Shown: one piece after another, positions 19,681 through 32,200 of the stretch
Layout of the letters: every line of letters begins with the position of its first letter
How positions within the stretch are numbered: position 1 is the stretch's first letter
Source: Skeletonema tropicum
Lineage: Eukaryota > Bacillariophyta > Thalassiosirophyceae > Thalassiosirales > Thalassiosiraceae
Assembly: GCA_037178625.1 (NCBI GenBank)
Contig: CM074135.1
Location: 994,001 to 1,058,000 of the forward strand
DNA length: 64,000 nt
Direction: 5' to 3'
Notes under the pieces: generated by a model
Databases searched by the model: none
The model's input: only the letters and a program-made list of their open reading frames with translations
What the model was told of the DNA's origin: nothing
Translations under genes and position numbers: made by a program

Positions 19681-21238
19681 CTAATCGCTATCACTATCCA
19701 TTTCTCTATCCATTTCTAACAACTCCTTGATATCCGCACTCTGGATACTGAGATACCCGCTCCCGGCATCCCTTGAAAGCATACTCATAATACTCATTCT
19801 TGACGATCGCCTTCGTTCCACTTTCACTTCAAATGCTACAGCACTTTTCCTGCGCTCACCCAACAAGCCAGAGATATCGGTTCCAGAATTAACTCCTCCC
19901 GGCTTCGTATCGAACGTAGAGGTGAAAATCAAACCTGGATCGGTACTTTGAGTTGCTGCTGCTGCATTAGCAGATAAGTTATATCTGCTTTGGTGTTTGA
20001 GAATACTACGACGCGGTCTTTCGTGGCCGTCCCCACTACGAGACCCTGCCAAGGAGGGAGTTTTCACTGACAAGTCGGTGACGTCGAACTCTCCAAGTAA
20101 TTCCATGTCCATCTCACGATCAACTAGATCCATTCCAGAGTCTAGACTATGTGTATCAAAAATACTCATATCATCCAAATGACTTGTAATACTCGCTGTG
20201 AGCTCACCAAAGTTATCCTTTGCGTGCACAATGGAGGGTCGTCCCCCGTTCCGGAATTTAACGGAAGGTCGTTTCTTCTCTTGATCGCCGACCGCGTTAC
20301 CTTCGTACCCACTGTTACCTCCCTCATTGCCAACTTGGAGGGAGTCCAAAAGTTGTTGTTGATCCGCTGAAGAGAAATTATTGTTTTCTGATGGATTCAT
20401 ATTGTATGACAAAGGTGTAGGATTTGAATACCCCCAAGAATCGTGCCAATATTCCGCGCCTGCAATCGCACCTCTCTCAACCATGCTATTATTGGGAAAA
20501 GTACCAAACGTTTCCCCTGGCATGGACAGCTTCCAGACCATTCCCTGCCACAGATAAGTGGCTTAAGTCAGACAAACGAAAACTCGCATCGGGTTGCAAA
20601 ATTGGTCGCGTTGATGGAGGTGCGTATGTTGTATTGCCAATATTATTAAGGGTTGGTGGCGGTGCATATGCCTGCTGCATGGTGTAGACTGGGTCTAGCA
20701 TATTCTGTGGCATGGGCGCTGGTGGAGCACCATCCAGAGATGGCTGCTCCGACCAGGACGAACGCATCATCATCTGTTGCTGTTGCGGCGGTTGATGTTG
20801 CTGGTGTTGCGTGGTTTGGACAGATTGGAAAACAGGCGCCTGTGTAATATTCTCCTGCATAGCGGCCAACTTTTTCAGCAGCTTTGGCTGGCCCTCCCTG
20901 AGTGCCTGACTGGTCTTTTCGATTGCCCTTTTGTCGCCGATGTCCTTCCATGTAACAGGGTTCCCTTTTTCATCTCGTTCATCAAGAGAGGAGGTTATTT
21001 TCCCATCCTCACGTTCCAAAAACCGGCCCTCTATTTCACGAATCGCAGCAACAATACTTTTCGATATTTTCAACTTCTCCGCCTTGAGACAAGTGGCGTA
21101 GATCCCTTTGTTGAGTCCGACAATTTTGCGGTATGCCAAGTTACCAGGGTGCTTCAGGGCAACTCCGCCTCGTCCGCAGATGATATCGTTCTCTGTTATT
21201 TTTGTGACCCCCGTGAGGGGCAGAGATTCTGCTGCCAT
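19681..21238 (-). CDS. DUF6824-domain protein with a frame break
   Basis: The ATG at 21238 begins MAAESLPLTG. The N-terminal ~130 residues are the DUF6824 domain common in diatoms: NDIICGRGGVALKHPGNLAY, later WKDIGDKRAIEKTSQALREG. A Gln/Pro-rich linker follows. Both the first frame and the next (+1) frame are open across 20489-20553, and a single extra base there joins the domain to a long Ser/Asn-rich C-terminus ending SADIKELLEMDREMDSDSD; the joined product is 518 aa. A canonical GT-AG intron in the right phase was looked for and not found. Without the join the first frame ends at 20489. The function of the domain is unknown; DNA- or nuclear-related roles are often assumed. Confidence 0.7.
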
Positions 21239-21746
21239 TGGATTTAAACGAAGTCCGTTTTATGTCAATAAAGCAAGATCAACACAGCTAGTGATCACTT
21301 GTGATCATCTCCAGTGTCTTGGGAAGTCTTGGGTTGGATGGGCAATGCTATTGAGCGTCTTGGCTCACAAAATTCTTGAAGAAGCTTCCCACATTTAAGC
21401 TACTTCCACTTACTTCTCGCGGAGAACCCTCTCACGAGCGCCTCCACGTACCAAAGGTACTGTCGTAGCTGTCGCCGTGGTTTCTCTGCGTTGGAAGCAT
21501 TTTCCGACCAAGGGTAAATCGCACCGGTTACAGGTTCAAGACGCTTCGGATTCTCACATCTTTTCTATCTCTCTTTAAAAGTAAGTACCACCCAAACAAT
21601 TAGGGAATGAATGAAGTACAGAGACCAAGCAGGCAACTCTAATTGTTAAATATGATAAAGATGCATCACAGGGTCGCAGATAGCGATACAAATCCAATCA
21701 CATTCATTCAAAATGAAATAACATGTTCTTGTTCAAGAAGCTCTGG
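21239..21746. other. Intergenic, nothing recognised
   Basis: 508 bp between the start of the DUF6824 gene and the 3' end of the next minus-strand gene. It should hold the DUF6824 promoter. No repeats, RNA genes or conserved sites were recognised. Confidence 0.4.
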
Positions 21747-23581
21747 CTATGGCGAACCTACAAGTTCAAGGCATTCATCTGACTGCCTGCATTGATAACC
21801 AGGTTCACAATCTGAATGAATCATTGAAGGGCATCGTTTGTCACATTCACCGAATTCGAGTAGTATGTTCCAATTTTCAGTGTAGCTCGTTTTTGCACAA
21901 AACCAGGATTCATTTGATATTGCGACTGGCTTTGGAGTTGGCCGCTTCGTTGCAGGTTTCCGTGTTGGTCTTTGAATCAAAGGAGACAGGCTGTTTAGTT
22001 AGCATGACAGATAGATATCAAATTTGGTCGAACACATAACAGGCAATCTCAGTTTGCTTACCGTGGAGTCGGCCGAAAGGTTGGTCGAGGTGTCGGCCGA
22101 GGCGTCGGTCTCTTGGTAGGTCTTCTCGTAGGTAGTGTTATTATTACAGGCGGGTCAGTTGGAGCAAACTCGACTGGTGGCAATGTAAATGGAGCTTGTG
22201 TAACAGGGGCTACAGTGACTGGAGATAGAGACGGCGATGAAGTAATTGGAGCCATTGTGGTAGAAGGAGTATCGCCAGCGTAGGTAACAGGAGAGTGAGG
22301 CGTTACGCCAGGTATTGGTATTGGACTCGGATGTAGAGTCGGAGGAGGCGGAGGTAGCTGCGGTAAAAAAGCAGTGATTGGACTTGAAGGTAGTTTTGGA
22401 GGAGGCAGAGGTCGCTGCGGCAAATTGAATGCGGGAATTGGTTGTAGTTGTGGAGCTGGCGGCTGCGTTGGTAGAGCTGTTGGTTGTGGTTTCGTTGAAA
22501 GTGTCGCTTGTCTTTCAAAATTTCCATCAATCGCGATGACAGAAAGAAGTGCGTTGTTGCCTGCAATCTTCGCTTGCTTGTGAAGATTGTCGTTGAAATC
22601 ACTAGTAGCAATCGCCTTGATGAGATCAGAAGCAACCTGTAGGTAGAGCGCTTTCCTTATACTTTCCAGCACGTTGTCATTGCAATCGCGGCACCTTTCC
22701 TTCACAGTCATCTCGTACTTTACAACAAAAATGCCTGCCTCCAACTCTCGATAAAGGATTCTTCCTCTTCTATCACCAATGGATGTTACTGATACATTCA
22801 TCAAAGTTTGATCACGCGTTAAAGAATTTGACACTGTTTCAGTAATGGCCTTCTCCAATATATCTTTTGCAACTTCGAATCCACCAGTAGGCATAACGAG
22901 CCCGGAAAGAGATATTGTTCCATTCATTGTAATCTCAACCGACCTAAAAAGTTCATCAAGAACGTTTTCGTTGTCTGCAAATGCCCAAGGAGAATTCTGA
23001 TCGTTTTGCGAATCAGGTGATTGCACGATTGTGTTGTCATCATTTACGCCTTTACTCTTATTACCAGTCAATGAGGTAACTGCTAATGGTACTCCCACGA
23101 TTATAGCAAGGAATACAACAACTCCAGCTATTATCAGCCAACTTTTGCCTCTTTCTTTCCTATTCAGTTGATCAACATAACTTGAGACGCTTTGACTCAC
23201 TGGCGCTGGATTCTTCATCTCTAAGACAGACTCATCATCATTGACAAGGGGGACATTAGAGATAATGCTTTCTTGATCATCTTTGCTATGGTTATCGTCG
23301 CTGCAATCACTGCCTATGCTTATATCACCACTCTCAAGAGACATGCCATCATTTTCTGTACAACTTGAATCTGTGCGAAGCGATCCTCTCTCTAAATCCT
23401 CATCATATGCGTTGTAGTTCTCGTTTCGATGCCTATCTGCAGCTACATCGTCATCTGAAGAGACCCCCTCGGATGAAGCTGAAGCATCAATCGCATCAAT
23501 TATCGCATCGTCAAAATCTTCTCCTTGATAAAACGACGAGTTCTTCCCACTTGGCAGGCTGAAATCAGAATTAGATGGCAT
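21747..23581 (-). CDS. Single-pass membrane protein with PT-rich stalk, two exons
   Basis: Exon 1 (23581-22062) and exon 2 (21969-21747) flank a 92-bp GT-AG intron (donor GTAAGC, acceptor TTCAAAG, phase 2); 580 aa. The acidic cytosolic N-terminus (~145 aa) is followed by one membrane helix (SWLIIAGVVVFLAIIVGVPL) and an outward domain of ~190 aa. A long Pro/Thr-rich stalk comes next (TRRPTKRPTPRPTPRPT), and the PTxRPT pattern continues straight across the splice (RPTRKPATKRPTPKP). The end is a small Cys-rich module (ECDKRC, CEPGYQCRQSDEC). Such PT stalks and Cys modules are common on diatom surface or wall-associated proteins; the exact role is unknown. Confidence 0.8.
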
Positions 23582-23904
23582 GGTGGTTACGATTATAGGG
23601 AACCCCTCCTGGTGTCAGTTCCTGCATATCTGCTCCATTGATGGGGTGCAGCATCGTTGACGGACAGTGAAGAATGCAATCGCTCGGGGCCTGCTCGGGG
23701 CGCAGCTGGGGGCCAATCTAATATACATAGAAAAGGACTCCCCAACTTGTTGTTGAGTCGTAGATGGAATGCAGAAAGTCGTTAGAAGAGGAAAACCAAA
23801 GACGAGCACACATACAAAATGAAAATGACGCATGAATCCCACCTCCCACCCGCCCATCAAGAGATGTTGAGATTGTTCCCATCGACATTCGACATCCCGA
23901 CATT
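23582..23904. promoter_or_regulatory. Head-to-head promoter region
   Basis: 323 bp between divergent starts at 23581 (-) and 23905 (+). A palindrome-like ATGTCGAATGT lies just before the plus-strand ATG (23904-23916 region). No defined promoter element could be recognised. Confidence 0.35.
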
Positions 23905-26400
23905 ATGTCGAATGTATCTACAACATACCGCATAACTATTGAGTGGCAGGAACGACCCGGGAGTAATCATCACCACACAGCCTCCACATCGGCAACTTTT
24001 GTAGAGATGGCAAGACACGAATTGTATCGGCTGGAATCTTACCAGAGCGGCGGATCAGTCGCCGGCAATGATACAAAGGAAGAATCGACAAAAGAAGGAT
24101 CTTCCCGAGTACTTCATGCACAATTTTCACTCATTGGTCAATCTAGTGATGACGGGTCTGAAGGTACAGAAGGAGAGTCCTTTGAAAGATCTACGAAAAA
24201 GTGTTGTGCATTTGCACACGATAAGTTGGTGCTTTTTATTGCTTATTGTGTATGCATCATCTTGATTGTAGCATCATCATTTTCGTATCGGAACATTTCA
24301 CAAGACAACTCATTTGAGCACAAGTCATGTCCAATTCAGACATCCTTTGGTGTATCGCAAGATGTGATGAAACTTGAACTTACGCAAAGTATGAATGACA
24401 AAGCAAATGGTGCAGTCGCCACCGACCATGAAGTTTGCTCTCAAATGGGTGTATCTGTCCTTCGAGATCTTGGAGGTAATGCAGCAGATGCAGCTGTCAC
24501 GACTGCGCTTTGCTTAGGAGTAGTAAATCCATCATCGTCTGGACTAGGTGGTGGTGCATTCATCTTGATTCATTCCGATGCGCCTGTGTTGAAAAAGGAT
24601 TCAGCCATGCCTCCCTTCGAAGATGCAAGGTCTGAAGAAACCAAAATGAAGGAAAGAAGACGGACTGCAGTAGAAGCAGATACGATAACAAAGGAACACT
24701 CGCCGTCTCAAAGGCAAAGGGGTAAAGTCACAGAAGTCATCGATTGCAGAGAAACGGCTCCAATTGAATGCTACGTTTGATATGTATGAAGCTCTTCCTC
24801 CAGAGTCGTCTACCCTTGGAGGTCTATCGATCGCTATTCCTGGTGAGCTCCGAGGCTTGGAGTTGCTTCATCAACGGCATGGCTCTCTGACCTGGTCGGA
24901 GGTTGTGAGACCAGCAATGGATTTGGCTAGCAATGGATTTCAGGTGTCTAATTATCTAGCAAAAATGATCGAGGAAAAGAAAGAATACTTCGGTACGATG
25001 CCTGACTTTGCCTACATAGTGACAAAAGATAACGATGGGGCAACCCCGTCGAAGGAAGGAGATATCATGAAAAGAGAACAGTTCGCAAAGACTCTTAAGT
25101 TGATCATGGACAAAGGAGCAAAAGTATTGTACGAAGGAGATTTGGCGAAGAAGTTGGCAATGGATATTCAGTTGCAAGGAGGAATTATAACAGCAAGTGA
25201 TCTCTCAAATTATCGTCCAGTGTTGGTGAGATGAAATATGCCCATGTCTCTCTTGACTTTTGCTGACATCTTAGAAATGTTCCACTCTCACACATTAGTG
25301 TATCTTTTGTATTCAGCGTGATCCTTTGGTCGCGAGAGTTTCAGGATATAAAGTTGTTGGTGTTCCACCACCCAGCAGCGGTGGGGCTACAATAATCGGT
25401 TTATTGAGGTTCCTTGATAGGTTTACTCTACCACTTTCATCACTTGCATGATACATTATCAAAGCACTGGTATGTAGAAGCATGCAAGCACGTTTTTGCA
25501 ATACGTATGTCATTGAGTGATCCAAAATATGACCCTAACGGGAATGATGACGCAGTTACTGACCTCATACAAGGTGACTACATTGAAAAGCTACAACAAA
25601 TGACCATAGATGATGAAGTTTTGAATCTGTCTCGGTATGGAGGCGAGAAATGGGCTAAGCTTCAGGATTCCGAAGGAACAGGGGTAATGAAAGATGCTCA
25701 GGAAGGCGACAGAAGAAAGCTCAGGTCAGAATTTGAGCGAAGAAGACTAAGACTATTCAACTATCTCGAGGATCATGGCACTACCAGTTTGTCTGTTGTC
25801 GACAAGCACAGGAACTCTGTCACCATAACTTCATCAATCAACCTGGGCTTCGGATCAAAGGTAGCAAGCTCATCAACAGGGATCATTCTTAACAATCAAA
25901 TGGATGATTTTGCTACTCCTGGACGAGCAAACTTTTTTGGCTTGATACCAAGTGAGTCTAATTACATTGTGCCCGGTAAGAGGCCTTTGTCATCAATGTC
26001 CCCGACGATGGTTTTCCGTGACGCTGCGAACACTGACGATGAATTGGGCGAGCTGATGCTCTCTCTTGGAGCCAGTGGAGGACCTAAAATTATCACAGGA
26101 GTTGCGCAAGTGATCATCAACCATGCATTATTAGGAATGCCTCTCTTCGAATCTATCATGGCTGCACGTATTCATAACCAGCTAGTGTATCATGGCGCTG
26201 CAGCATCAAATGTTGAGGAAGGACAACAAATGCACAGCATATCCGAAAGGACACGTTCCGCACTAGAAGCGAGAGGACAAAAACTGATACCTACAAAGTT
26301 GGGGTTAGGAGCTGTACAAGCTGTAGCAGTCGATTTAGAAACAAACATATTGTCTGCCGTCTCTGACATACGAAAGAACGGAGTGCCCGACGCATATTAG
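23905..26400 (+). CDS. Gamma-glutamyltransferase, with two +1 frame breaks
   Basis: Type II membrane enzyme: a ~110-residue cytosolic N-terminus, one membrane helix (LVLFIAYCVCIILIVASSF), then the GGT domain. Motifs in order: GGNAADAAVTTALCLGVVNP, SGLGGGAFILI, RETAP, SIAIPGELRGLELL, GGIITASDLSNY, VPPPSSGG, and the autoprocessing/catalytic Thr region DHGTTSLSVVD. A 91-bp GT-AG intron (25226-25316) joins RPVL to RDPLVARV. Two single-base breaks interrupt it: near 24762-24778 between RETAP and DMY, and near 25430-25455 before HDTLSKHW. Each needs one base skipped to restore family spacing without gaps. Corrected length ~800 aa. GGT cleaves glutathione and related gamma-glutamyl compounds. As written in the DNA the gene would be truncated. 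Confidence 0.85.
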
Positions 26401-26502
26401 AGATCGCACATGTAAATGATAAAAACTTGTTAAAGGGTACATATTTTTACGTCCACCGAAGTCTAACTCCTCTTCTCCATCGTCGACTCAACGGTAACAA
26501 AA

Positions 26503-28065
26503 TCATTTAAGGAAGCTTCCACCAGAAACAGCTGCACGCAACGCTTTAAAGATTGTTGCCTTCGTCTCCTTCAATGACAAGGCTGCTCTCTTCTTCCCGT
26601 CATCAGTCCGCGGTTTCCTCACGAATAAATATTGGAAATGATGCCTTGCACAATGTTCGCGTGTTATTCTTTCCTTTGGCAGGTTTCTTAGACTTATCTT
26701 CTTGTATACCAAGCACATTGGGTTCCAATATAGGGTCATAGAAAGCTGGAGGAAACGACACAGTGGAACCTGCCACGACTTCGCTTGGTTTTGGAGGAGG
26801 GGGCAATTGTTCAGTGAGAATGTCTTTAGTTCCACTCATGCATTTGCGGAGTGTTTCACTATCTCTCAAATTTTCATCTGTGGTACCACTTTTAACGACG
26901 AGGCCAAAGGAAAATTTGATATCCACACGAGCATAGGTTGGCGGGTTCTGAATAGATCGTTGAATTACCGCAGCAGCAGCAGCAGCAGCAACATCCTCTT
27001 TGGCTTTGGGCGAAGAAGCCTTCACAGGAGTTTCAGCTTTGGCTTTGGGTGAAGGAGGAGTCCTTAACATCAGTTTCAGGTTCTTCTTCTTTGGCTTTGG
27101 GCGAAGGAGACTTCACATCAGTTTCAGGTTCTTCTTCTGTGGCTTTGGGCGTAGGAGATTCTTCTTCTTGCTCTTTTTTGATTGGTTTCTCTTGCTTTGG
27201 TTCAGAAACAACCTTATCAACCTTGCCAGCATTGTTTTCTTCTGAATTCTTTGCTACAGTCTCGTTAAGTTGTGCAGCTGCAGCAGCAACATTGATACCA
27301 GATCTCTTTTCAGGGGTCTCTTCTACGCCCCTATTGTCAGCATTGTTTTCATTATTTGAGTTCGTTTCAGTCTCCATATTATGTTGTACAGCAGCAGCTT
27401 GCTTCGCAGTAGGGGACTCGTCATTAATTTTGCCAGGGTCCAAACTCAGCCTATAACGATGCAAGCCTTCCCTCGCCTCCAACTGCCGTCTCCGTGCCTC
27501 ATCCTTACCAAGAAGTTGATTGCGTTCCCACGACGACATACCCGAAACATTTGTCTTCTTCAACCCCTCACTCGCCTCCAAACGCTTCTTTCGTTCCTCT
27601 TCCGCTGCTAATTTTTGACTCCGTTCAAACCCCAACATGCCAGTGGTTAATGCCTGACCTGTATCAAAGCGGCTTTTATTGGCGGCATTAAATCCCCCCC
27701 TTGCTCGTAATTCCTCTAATTCCTGACGTTTCTTTAAGTTGCATACGTTCAAAGGCACTTAATTCTGCCCCCTCCTCCTCCTCCTTCTCTTCGGACTTGT
27801 TGGCGGAAGCTGCACGCTTTCGCAGCTCTTCAAATTCTCGTGAACGTCTTGATTTTAGGGAGTTGACCGCCTCTTGAGATGCGGTGGGTGTTTCACCATT
27901 CTCGGTTGCTTCGGCGACGTCGTGTCCATCATCTTCGATAATTATTTGAACCTCACCGTCGTCTACTGCATCGGCATTATCATCTGTAGCCTCTAAATCG
28001 GCAACTTTTTCCTCCAAAATTTTGACTTTATCCTCTTCGTCCACTTCCGTCATTGTGTCTGCCAT
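26503..28065 (-). CDS. Acidic coiled-coil protein of unknown function, three +1 frame breaks
   Basis: The ATG at 28065 begins MADTMTEVDEED. Joining four overlapping frames by skipping one base at each of three places (near 27735, 27065 and 26625) gives ~519 aa. The joins are supported by internal repeats: FERMQLK joins to KRQELEELRARGGF, matching later units FERSQKLAAEEERKKRLEA and WERNQLLGKDEARRRQLEA; DVK joins to TPPSPKAKAE, matching the preceding DVKSPSPKAKEEE units. The C-terminal half has a more ordered region (YARVDIKFSFGLVVKSG) and ends TKATIFKALRAAVSGG. No family is recognised. It is tail-to-tail with the GGT gene. Confidence 0.65.
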
Positions 28066-28210
28066 GATTGCTGCTGCTATATCTTAATATGAATACATAT
28101 AATATCAGCACTGCATGCAGTAGCCAATGACCATGGTCGTTGTCTTTTCCTTTTATCATTTTCTGATCTGATTTCTGAATCTTAGCGTGAACCAAATTTT
28201 AAGAAGTGAC

Positions 28211-28990
28211 CAAGGGTAAATAAGCAGGGTTGGCGTCGTTTTGTGAAATTTCAAAATCAATTTACCATCTCGTCCGTTAACCGGTATTCGAAGTTAGCGA
28301 TTCTTCACAAGTTCCGATGTATCGCTCGTACGAATAAAAGTGTGCAGGAAACGGCATCAAATGTTGCCTAAGTAAAAGTGCCGTTACGACTTTGAGATCC
28401 CTATAATTGAGTCTCGCTCCTATTCATTGAGTCTCGGTTGCCCTGCCCGATTTCCGTCATTGAAAGCTCAAATTGAACACTCTCTGCCGGCAACCAGGTC
28501 AGCGTTGCCGCCGCTGAAATAGACCAAGTTAATAGCCGTAATAACGGCCGATCGGTGGCTGATCGCTACTATGGATTACTATGTCTGTGTTATCGTGCTT
28601 GGATCCACTGGAAACGCTCCTTGGGACGTTCAATAAGCACTGTTCAGTGGGCGGCGCTCGCCGGACGTCACCGCCTAATATTGCCTCCATGCTGCCTTCT
28701 CTCAGGGAATTTGGCAGCGGCGAGGGCTTCAACACATACAAAATAATCCATAGTAACGATCAGCCACCAATCGTCCCATAATACGGCTATTAACTTGGTC
28801 TAATTCAACGGCGGCAACGCTGACCAGGTTGCCGTGCCTTGAGCAGCTTGGTTAGTGCTGATCATCCTGTTCGAACCGGCACTGCCTTTCGCATTCCAGT
28901 TTACGGACGAGACGGTAACGGTACTCAGCTTTTTTAATACGTAAAATTTTGGCGGGAACCGTCGTCGCCAACCCTGCTTATTTACCCTTG
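28211..28990. mobile_element. hAT-like non-autonomous element with 8-bp target duplication
   Basis: The left end CAAGGGTAAATAAGCAGGGT (28211-28230) is repeated inverted at the right end (to 28990). Outside both ends lies GAAGTGAC (28203-28210 and 28991-28998), an exact 8-bp duplication, typical of hAT-superfamily insertion. A second pair of long inverted arms is nested inside (about 28486-28580 and 28735-28840; GGTCAGCGTTGCCGCCG, then GACCAAGTTAATAGCCG, inverted on the right). The 780-bp element has no transposase. It separates the coiled-coil gene from the acidic membrane protein, and its right end is ~125 bp from that gene's likely N-terminal ATG. Confidence 0.85.
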
Positions 28991-29269
28991 GAAGTGACAT
29001 TTTTAGACCCAATTGCACTTAGCTAAACGAACAAAAGCCGGAATGCGAAGGAATGAAAAGTCGAACAGAATGAAAAAGCAAGGCGGGTCCACACCTGGTC
29101 ATTGTTTTGTAGATCTCATCGCAATGGCAATGCATCATCGTAGAAACAACCCAGCAACAGGTGGAGCAAATCCCTTTACCGGTCGTAGCCTCCATCATCT
29201 AGCGGCGGCCGCGGTGGTGGCGGCGGCGGAGGAGGCTATCATGGAAACACCCCGTCACTATTACCCAGC

Positions 29270-32200
29270 ATGGCCAAAAAGACTGTCTTTTTAGTTTGCA
29301 CCTTGACAATCTTCTTTTATGTCCTGTTTGCACCGGAGTATGATGATGTTCCGTATGAGGCAAGTCGACCTCAACAGAAGAAGGAGAGTGTGACAAAGAA
29401 TAGTGATGCAATTAATAGTGAGTTTGTCGATTTGTCGAAAATGCAATCGGAACCTGTGAAGCTCAATTTACCAGAAATCACTTCCGATCCTCAAGATATC
29501 ATTGATATTGAGGAGAAAGAGTTGGAAAGTGCTGATTATGAGAGTAAAAGATTGCAAGATTTGCAAGATGAGGGTGAAGATGAAGAGGGTAAAATGGAGT
29601 ATGATAGCAATGATCATGGTGAGCAGTCCGCGGATAACAATACCTGGGAAGACCATACTGCACACGAAGGGGAACAATTATCTCCAGCAGAAAAGATTTA
29701 TGGCGCACATGTGTATGTAGATGAAAAAGACGAGGGAGAGTTTGGCGACAATAATTCTCAAAGTGATCCATTCCTTGGATTAGGTGATGAATCTGAAGAA
29801 AAGGAAGATGAGAAGGCTGATTCAAATGATATTACTCGTGGTGGACTTCGGGGCAGTATCTCTGCAGAGAATAAGGATCCATTTGGTCGTCAAGAGAAGA
29901 TAGGTGATGATTCTGAAACGAAGGAAGAGGAAGGAGAGGAGCCAGAAGTTGTAGAATCGTCACAAGATGATCCAGTGAACATTGTGGAAAATACGACATT
30001 TTACAAGAACCAATCTCCACTTGAAATGCCAGTCGAGTTAGAAGACGAATCTATCAAGTCAACCGGCACAAAGAGCATGGAGGATGCCATTAATGAACAG
30101 GAAGACTGACGCTGTAATGAATGTTGCTATCAACAAGAATGAGACTATTGTTGCAGACAGTGCACAAACAACTTTTGATGAAGCTAATAATTCGGAAGAT
30201 TTCTCCAAAAACGGGAAAGCTGCTTTCGAGGCTAAATACGGAAATGCTTCTAAAAGTATGGAAGAGGAATTGAATGCAGAAAAGTGCGCTGGAAAGCGAC
30301 GAGTTTAAGAACCAGTCTCCGCTGGAAATCCCCATTGGAGATGCTTCTGATGTCACGGGCCTCAATCAGACTGAAGTCGGTCAGAGCGCTGAAAAGGATG
30401 ACAGTGGGCTAAGTATGGAGGAACGTTTGGATACTCTACCCAAATCAATGGCTGATGAAGTGGAAAAGGAAGAGAAGATTAACAACGATGAGGATGTGGA
30501 AGGGGTGAAGAACGAAGACTCTGGGGATGATTTGAAAACCATTGAAGCCAAGGAAGAGAATGCAAATGACGAGGATAAAGATGAAGTCACAAAGAATAAG
30601 CAAGATAGTTCAGAGCTAGGTGAGGACATTCATGAAGATGCTGAAGTCAATAAAGGAGCTTCTACTGGAAACAATTTCAAAGAATATCTCATCACGGATT
30701 CAGAGGACGAACCAAAGAAAGATGAACAGAATAGCGAGGGTTTTAAGCCTGCTTCTGGGAAGAGCAAAGATATAGAAGAGAGATCAATAGTAAAAGACGG
30801 TAACAACAGCAAGGATGACGAAGCCAAAGAGTTGAGTGCTGAGGAGAAGGATGACGTCGAAGAGTCTAATGAATCAGTAAAGGGTGATGGAAGTGAAGAT
30901 GCGTCAGTGCAAGGCGATGATGTAGATGTGGACTCCAAAGGCAAGAAGAATGTTGATGACAAAAAGTCTGAAGATAGTTTACAGGAATCGAAAATGGATC
31001 TCAGTGATAATGAAGCTGTTGCAAGTCATAATGAGACGTTGACCAGCGACGTTCATCAAAGCAAGGATTCTGGTGCTGAGGATGAGGAGAAGGTGGAAGA
31101 ACCTGATAAAACTGTGAAGATAATTGACGGTGACATCAGCAAGGATGATGAAAGCAAAGAGTTGGGTACTGAGGATAAGGTTGAAGATACTGATGAATCA
31201 GTAAAGGATAATCGAAGCAATGATGCATCGTTGCAAGGCAATGTTGTAGACGAAGATTCCAAAGCCAAGAAGAAGTCTGAAGATGATTCACAGGAAGCGG
31301 ATGTGGATCTAATTGATAATGAAGCTGTCTCAAGTCTTAATAATGAGACATTGACTAGCGACGCAGGTGAAAGCGCAGATTCTCGTGTCGAAGATGAGAA
31401 AAAGGTAGAAGAACCTGATCAAACACCGAAGGTAATAGAAGGAAGCAACTATGCCTCGGAGCCAGGCGAGGATTCAGATAAAGATATCAAAGACGATAAG
31501 CCTGATGAAATTTCGGAGCATATCGAAGATGAAGAAGAAGACCCCAAAGGCAAGAAAAAATCATCAATCCGAGGTGCATCAGTAGACAAAAAGTCAAAAT
31601 ACAAGTCGATTGATGACTTACAGAAAGTGGAAAATGACGAAGAAGACCTTAATCTTTCAAGTCCTGAAGCGGTACAGGCCTACGAAAATGATGTTGCTGA
31701 CGAGGAGGGAAAGGTTGAGGATAATGATAAGCCTCTGAAGAAAAAGGGAAGTAATGATGCTTCAGAGCAAGGTGATAAAGCTACCAAAGACTCCAAAGCC
31801 AAGAAGGCAGAATCAATCCGAGGTGCATCCGACAAAAAATCGAGCAAAGTCAAGGACGATGCCGATGATGCAACTGATGAAGAAGGAAAAGAGACTGCTG
31901 CTGATAAAACCGCCCATAAAAGTGAGAAAACTTCAGGTCTAGGTGATGATGCTGACAAAGAGTCAAAAGTCAAAAGTAATGGAGGCTCTAAAGATGAATC
32001 GCAAGAACTTAATACGGACCTTGGCGACAGCCAGGCTCTTTCAAATAACGGAAACAAAACTCTTGACCAGATTGAGAAGAGTGAAGGAGCTTCCAAATCG
32101 GTGGAGGGAGCTGAAGTAAATGGAGACGATAAGGAAGAAGGTGGTGCTGATGTTGACTCTAAAAAAGTGAAGAAAGCTTCAATTATCAGTAACCTTGTAG

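Noticed and set aside
20489..20760. An intron to explain the DUF6824 frame change
   Set aside because: GT-AG pairs in the right phase were only ~7-40 bp apart or had no proper donor, far from the 82-93 bp introns found elsewhere in the window.
24740..24790. Programmed frameshift at a TGA stop in GGT, like antizyme
   Set aside because: Any +1 break can be placed at the out-of-frame stop, so this is not independent evidence; no shared slippery codon pair was seen at the other sites.
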